A DNA stretch of 64,000 bases from assembly GCA_916610825.1 (NCBI GenBank), contig OU744449.1:19933344-19997343 (forward strand), in the 5' to 3' direction. The position numbers and the translations under genes were made by a program. The stretch is from Haliclystus octoradiatus (Eukaryota > Cnidaria > Staurozoa > Stauromedusae > Haliclystidae). Below, piece after piece: positions 59,301-64,000 of the stretch. How positions within the stretch are numbered: position 1 is the first letter of the stretch; each line of letters begins with the position of its first letter. The notes below the pieces were generated by a model that saw only the letters and a list, made by a program, of their open reading frames with translations, was not told where the DNA came from and made no database searches.

Positions 59301-60273
59301 TCAAGCTTGTCGAATTTCAGCTATTTTCGTAAAAGAAAATTAAAGTCAAATTTCAGCTATTTTCGTAACAATTTTTCAAAATGTTGAACTATTTTGAAAA
59401 ACAATTTTCCCCGGTTCCCGGAAAGCTATAACATGTTTGTGACCCTTCGTCTGCCTACAATGATGAGGTCCAATGTTAAACAGGACAGCATACATCATTG
59501 CGTACACTGTTTCTGTACGAATCATAAAGTACGATCGCAATACAACTCCATACCTAGTTCAGTGTTTTTTTCAAAATCAACAAAGTGACCTTCATCAGAC
59601 TGTAACTCAACACCATTATTATCATTACCATTATAGACCGTTAGACGGAGTTACCGTCTGGATAGGTCATAGACTTATATAGGATAGATGCATGTCAGAA
59701 TGCTTGTATACAAAATATACACATAAAATTATGATGAATTGTTTGCTTCTTTGTCAGCCATGTGAGCCCCTCCTTGATTTAATTGCATTATTCCCTAGTC
59801 CTTCTTTTATCTCGTATGTGTACTATTTTTATGTAGCAAAACGTTAATATGTTAAATAGGTCCTTTTGTATTGTCCCATTTGGGCGACCTCTTTCGAATC
59901 GACTTTGTTTGACCTAGTTTTCGACCCTATGGGAATATATGTTGCAACTTTATCATCTAGGAATGAGGATAAATATAAGACTCCTTCGTAATCTTCTATT
60001 TTTGATGACTGTTGAGTTGATCCATTAAACAAAAAAATGTTTTCGTAGCCTTTGTCGTCTATCCGTTTTATTGAATAAGAAATTGAATAAGATCAACGAT
60101 AACCTTTTCTCTGCATAAAGATTTTGACATTATGCGTGGGAGGATATGACGTGATAAATTGCACTAACATTCCACTACAAATCGATCGCGACACAGTCGG
60201 TGAACACTCGCTCGACAATCAACACATCAAATGTTTGCTTGAATTTAAATCAATTCTTACATACTTTACGAAT
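56331..60273. other. COQ7 to CARD-gene intergenic region
   Basis: AT-rich. Holds the SINE at 56853-57085, a foldback-family fragment at 58765-58850 (AGTCAAAGAATACACATTCT, AAGTTTCACGCATTTCACTG) and a (TTA)n run at 58963-58990. Two minus-strand open stretches (58038-58186 and 59844-60032) look slightly gene-like but match nothing recognised. The promoter of the CARD gene must lie at the right; no core element is clear. Confidence 0.4.
56853..57085 (-). mobile_element. tRNA-derived SINE (family B), copy 2, with an internal 19-base perfect hairpin
   Basis: On the minus strand: GGTGAAGTGGTTAGGGCGTT (A-box region) and GGGCTCAATCCC (B-box), then the same body as 25162-25390 (ATTTATCATTTATCCACAA on the plus strand). 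At 56909-56950 there is a perfect 19-base inverted repeat with loop ATTC that copy 1 lacks. The target duplication is not clear. Confidence 0.7.
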
Positions 60274-61552
60274 ATGGAAGAGGACGAAAATCATAAAGAA
60301 TTACTCGATAAACATCGCGTGGAAATTGTTTCGTCTCTTGATTTAGAAAGACAATTTATATTTAGTTATTTACGAAGTCATTCAGTTTTCGACGATGAAG
60401 ATTGCGAGAGAGTTGTAAATGAAGGTACAAGTCGTCAACAAAAAGCATCGAAATTTTTAGATATACTTGCATTGAAAGGCAAAGAAGCTATTAAACATTT
60501 TATTGATGCTTTGGAGTATGATCATCCAAGTCTTTACGAAACATTAACTGGTCAACAAGCTGTTCCTCCGCGTAAGTTTCTCTTTGTTGTCTGTTCTCCA
60601 TTTTGTTTATTGATAATAATTATTTAATGATATGTACATTACTACAATCATCTAATATTGAGTTGCTTTAATGCTTTAATTCAAGCTTGTTAAATCTATC
60701 GATGATGTTGTTCTACTTGTCTTTGTTCGTAGTCGTAAAAAAATAATGTTATGTCGCAAGTATTTATATACTCAAAATTTGTTTTGAAAATTCGTCATTG
60801 CTTGTTTGTTTTCTTTAGGTGTAAAACCAATTCCAGTTTATTCAGGAGGGCAACATGGCTTATCAACCCGTAAGTGATTTATTGAGATATATTTCCTATA
60901 TGTTACAGAATTTCTTTGTCTACAAGATAGTACTCGAAAATGTAATTTTTAATAGTTCTATTCTATGAATAATAGATTTACTGAACGGTGGGATTTCCCA
61001 CTGACCTTCTGTTCTGCATACATGCTAGATATATAATATCGTCAATACCTCAATGTGATCAAGATCTCTAGTGCTTACATACTATGTATCGTTTGTGTGC
61101 CTGTTTCTCACAAGAAGCAAATAAACCGATTTGCTAGTTTCATCAATTTGATTTTGGATTGTTTTAATGCAGTAGTAATCCGCACATTATTGTCCGCGAT
61201 TTCACATTAATAGTCTTTGTTCCATTAAACGTTCCTTGTTCCTATGTATTAATTAGCATGGAAACAAATAATATTAATTAAATGAGATAAAATTAAGCTA
61301 TAAAACAGCTTACTGTCTATCCCAACGTTTTATTAGTTAATTACAGATATTGCAAGTACAGTAAAAAGTTAAAAACCCGTTTACTTGATTTGAATTATTG
61401 CCTTATACCTTTTCTTTTATGATTCACGCAATTCCAATGTTAAAATTGTTATTTTGCTTCTAATGAACTACAATGTTTCATTTAAATTCTAAAATTCAAT
61501 ACATTTTTCTTGAGTGTAAAAAAATAGGCTTGAGATCATATGCATATATATA

Positions 61553-61617
<65 letters not shown>

Positions 61618-64000
61618 ATGATGATAATTAGACTGCAAACTATATCTATATTCATTTTTATGTCTAATCGAAGCCTACGAAAGTACGAATCGAAAGCTGG
61701 GTTTACTTTCCATATTATCAATCTTATAACATATAATGTTATATAATATATTTCACGGGGGGTGGGTATTCATAATCCAAGTTACGTCATGTTTCTAAAG
61801 CGTTCAGTTAATCCGTTTTGTTCCATGATTAGATATCTGCAGGCCAGTCTGCAGAAAAGGGCAGCTTTCGCCGATATCTCGGTTGCACAATAGCAAATAC
61901 TTTGTTTACGTTTGGCTGTAAAATATCTAAATATCGTTGAATCTCGGGTAACCGGGTACCGAATAATGAATCGGAATCCGATCATTTATAAATCGGAAGT
62001 TATGATTTTCTCAAATGTCCATAATTTGCCATCGTTTTATAACGCGATAATTTCTAATCGCAGGTCTTGCTGATAAAGAGCTTATCGACTCTGATCGTCA
62101 ATATCTTGCTAATCAACTGGAAAGGACAACAAATGATTTACAAACTATGGCATATATGCATAATAAATTGGTACGAGAAAAAAACCAACTTGAGCAAAAA
62201 TTAATGGAAGCTAATGGAGACTTGGATGAAAAGCAACGTTATTTAGACGAAGTCAAATGTGAACTTCAATCAGTGACAGAAAGAGCGTCAGAGCAACGTG
62301 AATTTTTAACACAAAACGAAAATAGTAGCTGTAATCATTATGTACAAGAATTAGCAAGAGATAGTTTAGAAAAAAGTAATGTCATAATTATGTTACAAGC
62401 GAAATTATTATCTGCTAATGATGAAGTAGAGCAATTCAGGAGATCAAACGATGAAATAAGACAGAAAAATGAGAATTTAATGGAACATGTAAAAGATTTA
62501 ACAATTAATTATGATTATCAAAAACGTCAATCAACACGTTTGAATGAAAGAGTCAAATTACAAACAGATGAAATTAAAAGAGTAGAAGATTTTAGGCATC
62601 AACTTTATCAACTGAAATTTCAAATTGCACAAATATCTGAAGAGAGGGACGTAGCTATAAGGCAATTAAAAGAATTTCGTAAAGTTACTGAAGCATTGAA
62701 TTTAAGATACGATTTAGTATGCCATCAAAAAGAACAAGTATTAGAGGAGCATGAAACAGTTTCAAGCCAGTACGGTGACATGCAAGGTAGATTTGATTTC
62801 CTAGGTGCGAAATTAAAAGATGCCTTATTAGAGATAGGTGATTGGCAACGTAAAAATGCCAAACTGAAGGAAGAAATCTCCACTTATAGAGAACAACGGC
62901 TAGGTCTGTTACAAGAACGAGAACGTGCGATAAATGAACGAAATTCAACATTGAAAGAGAGAGATGACGCGTTAAGGTTAAATCAGGAGATACAACGTTC
63001 AAGAGATGACGCTGTAACAAAACAGCTTGAAGTTTCAAAGAAAATGGAACAAAGTCATAAAGATGCTCAAAATGAATTGGACGATAGTCGTTATCAGATC
63101 ATTGCGTTGCAGTCAGAACTAGCAGATGCATATAAAGCATTAGAGGTGCTAGAGAAGAAACATGAAGCAATTGCAAATGATAAAGTAGAGCGGAAAGGAA
63201 AAGGCAATGCTGTAAGTATCTGTTTCTATTGGATATCGTACATGAATGTTCTAGATATAGGGTAGATAAGGGTGAAGAGGGTGTGGTGGGGGTGAACTTA
63301 ATCAGAGATATATAATCTCAATTTGACACTAGGATGATGCTGTTCCCTTAAAGGTAATCATTGAGAAAAGTCAACTAATATAAATAAATTCGGTATTGAC
63401 TTCGTGTAACTGGTTTGTAAATGCCTAACACGTCTATAAGTCCTTGGCTGGTTACGAAATCCAATCCACAATTCTACAAATCCACAAATCTACCTACTAA
63501 TACTAGTTATACTGGCTTTACGTATGAATGGTGTTAAATAGTCGCACATCATCATTTTCAATCACACGTTCGCTTGATATTTTCTGAAACATTGATTTTG
63601 TTGTGTAACATGCCTTTTCTTTCCCATCAGGGTAATCGAAAGAAATCTGACGTTGACAATGATTGTTTGAGCAAACAAACATCTTCATCTGCAACGTCAC
63701 GTAAAAAGGGTGAAAGTGTGCGTACGTTACAAGGCCCATGGAAGAAGCGCTCTGACCTTGATATCCTTAATAGTGCACGACGTCGTATTCTGGAACTAAA
63801 TGATGATAATGTTGAGAGGAGGGGTTTCACGTTACCAAATATTAGTGCTTATCAGATGAAAGACACGTTTGGTTTTGATCATAACAGTCTTTTAATGCCT
63901 CTGATGCAACAGTATAGCGCACAAATTCAAAAATCATCGCCGGTCGTTAGTAAAGGCTCTAGCGGGAAGTACCGCAAAACAAGTACAGGAGAACCGTCTG
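60274..64000 (+). CDS. CARD plus coiled-coil scaffold protein (CARMA/CARD9 or DLG5 type), 3' end outside window
   Basis: Exons 60274-60571, 60819-60869 (51 bases), 62064-63211 and 63631 to beyond 64000 join in phase to 622 residues so far. Residues about 8-90 form a CARD: the segment KFLDILALKGKEAIKHFIDA then LEYDHPSLYETLTGQ resembles CARD11 [34 protein letters not shown]. Residues about 118-495 are a long, charged coiled coil with repeats such as QERERAINERNSTLKERDDA, and the last exon is a basic, Ser-rich linker (GPWKKRSDLDILNSARRRIL). In the family this layout precedes PDZ, SH3 and guanylate-kinase domains (CARD10/11/14, DLG5) or ends early (CARD9); that region is off the window. CARMA proteins nucleate BCL10-MALT1 filaments for NF-kappaB; DLG5 acts in polarity and Hippo signalling. 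ATG 60274 is the only in-frame ATG after the stop at 60100-60102. Confidence 0.8.
61559..61615. repeat. (TA)n microsatellite
   Basis: About 28 TA units in intron 2 of the CARD gene. Confidence 0.9.

Noticed and set aside
61536-61746. Ile-Tyr repeat frames on both strands
   Set aside because: Translation of the (TA)n microsatellite.
62685-63038. 117-residue minus-strand open frame
   Set aside because: Reverse shadow of the coiled-coil exon of the CARD gene.

Overview
The window is nuclear DNA of an intron-rich, AT-rich animal. Vertebrate-like genes are cut into many 30-180 base exons by introns of about 0.1-3.4 kb loaded with short non-autonomous transposons, SINEs and foldback repeats. No gene fixes the species. 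The protein divergence, the TA-rich microsatellites and the recurrent AGGCCT-type motif suggest an invertebrate, perhaps a marine deuterostome; that last step is a guess.

Four host protein genes can be read. (1) VPS35L, plus strand, 2788-42413: 37 coding exons joined in phase into about 955 residues, the Retriever/Commander endosomal recycling subunit. (2) ATF4, minus strand, 43623-42582 with its leader running up to about 44.1 kb: a bZIP stress transcription factor of 316 residues. Its spliced 5' leader carries a 3-codon uORF1 and a 42-residue uORF2 that overlaps the main start out of frame, the classic ATF4 translational switch. (3) COQ7, plus strand, 47075-55485: six exons, 216 residues, the di-iron hydroxylase of ubiquinone synthesis, with all expected metal ligands and a perfect NRF1-type site just upstream. 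(4) A CARD plus coiled-coil scaffold gene, plus strand, from 60274 and cut by the window end, of the CARMA/CARD9 or DLG5 type. VPS35L and ATF4 are convergent, with 168 bases between stop codons. ATF4 and COQ7 are divergent, about 3 kb apart.

The rest is repeats. 1-1.85 kb: two long-inverted-repeat elements, one with a 9-base target duplication (Mutator-like). Introns of VPS35L and COQ7: about sixteen loci of a peculiar short element built from the palindrome GTTCATGAAC with CCCCTGTGAAAAACAGTCC-like ends; two hAT-like MITE families, each present twice with 8-base target duplications; a pogo/Tigger-like MITE present twice; tRNA-derived SINEs with 13-base target duplications, one nested inside a GTTCATGAAC element; and several perfect or near-perfect foldbacks. 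44.17-44.73 kb: a cluster of a 16-base motif, CTATTTGACAGGCAGT, in both orientations beside the ATF4 promoter.

No rRNA gene, intact tRNA gene, CRISPR array, retroviral element or Polinton was recognised. The most rewarding points are the complete ATF4 uORF logic in an invertebrate-like gene, the GTTCATGAAC element family, and the linkage of VPS35L with COQ7 and of ATF4 with a CARD scaffold, both of which echo human chromosomes.
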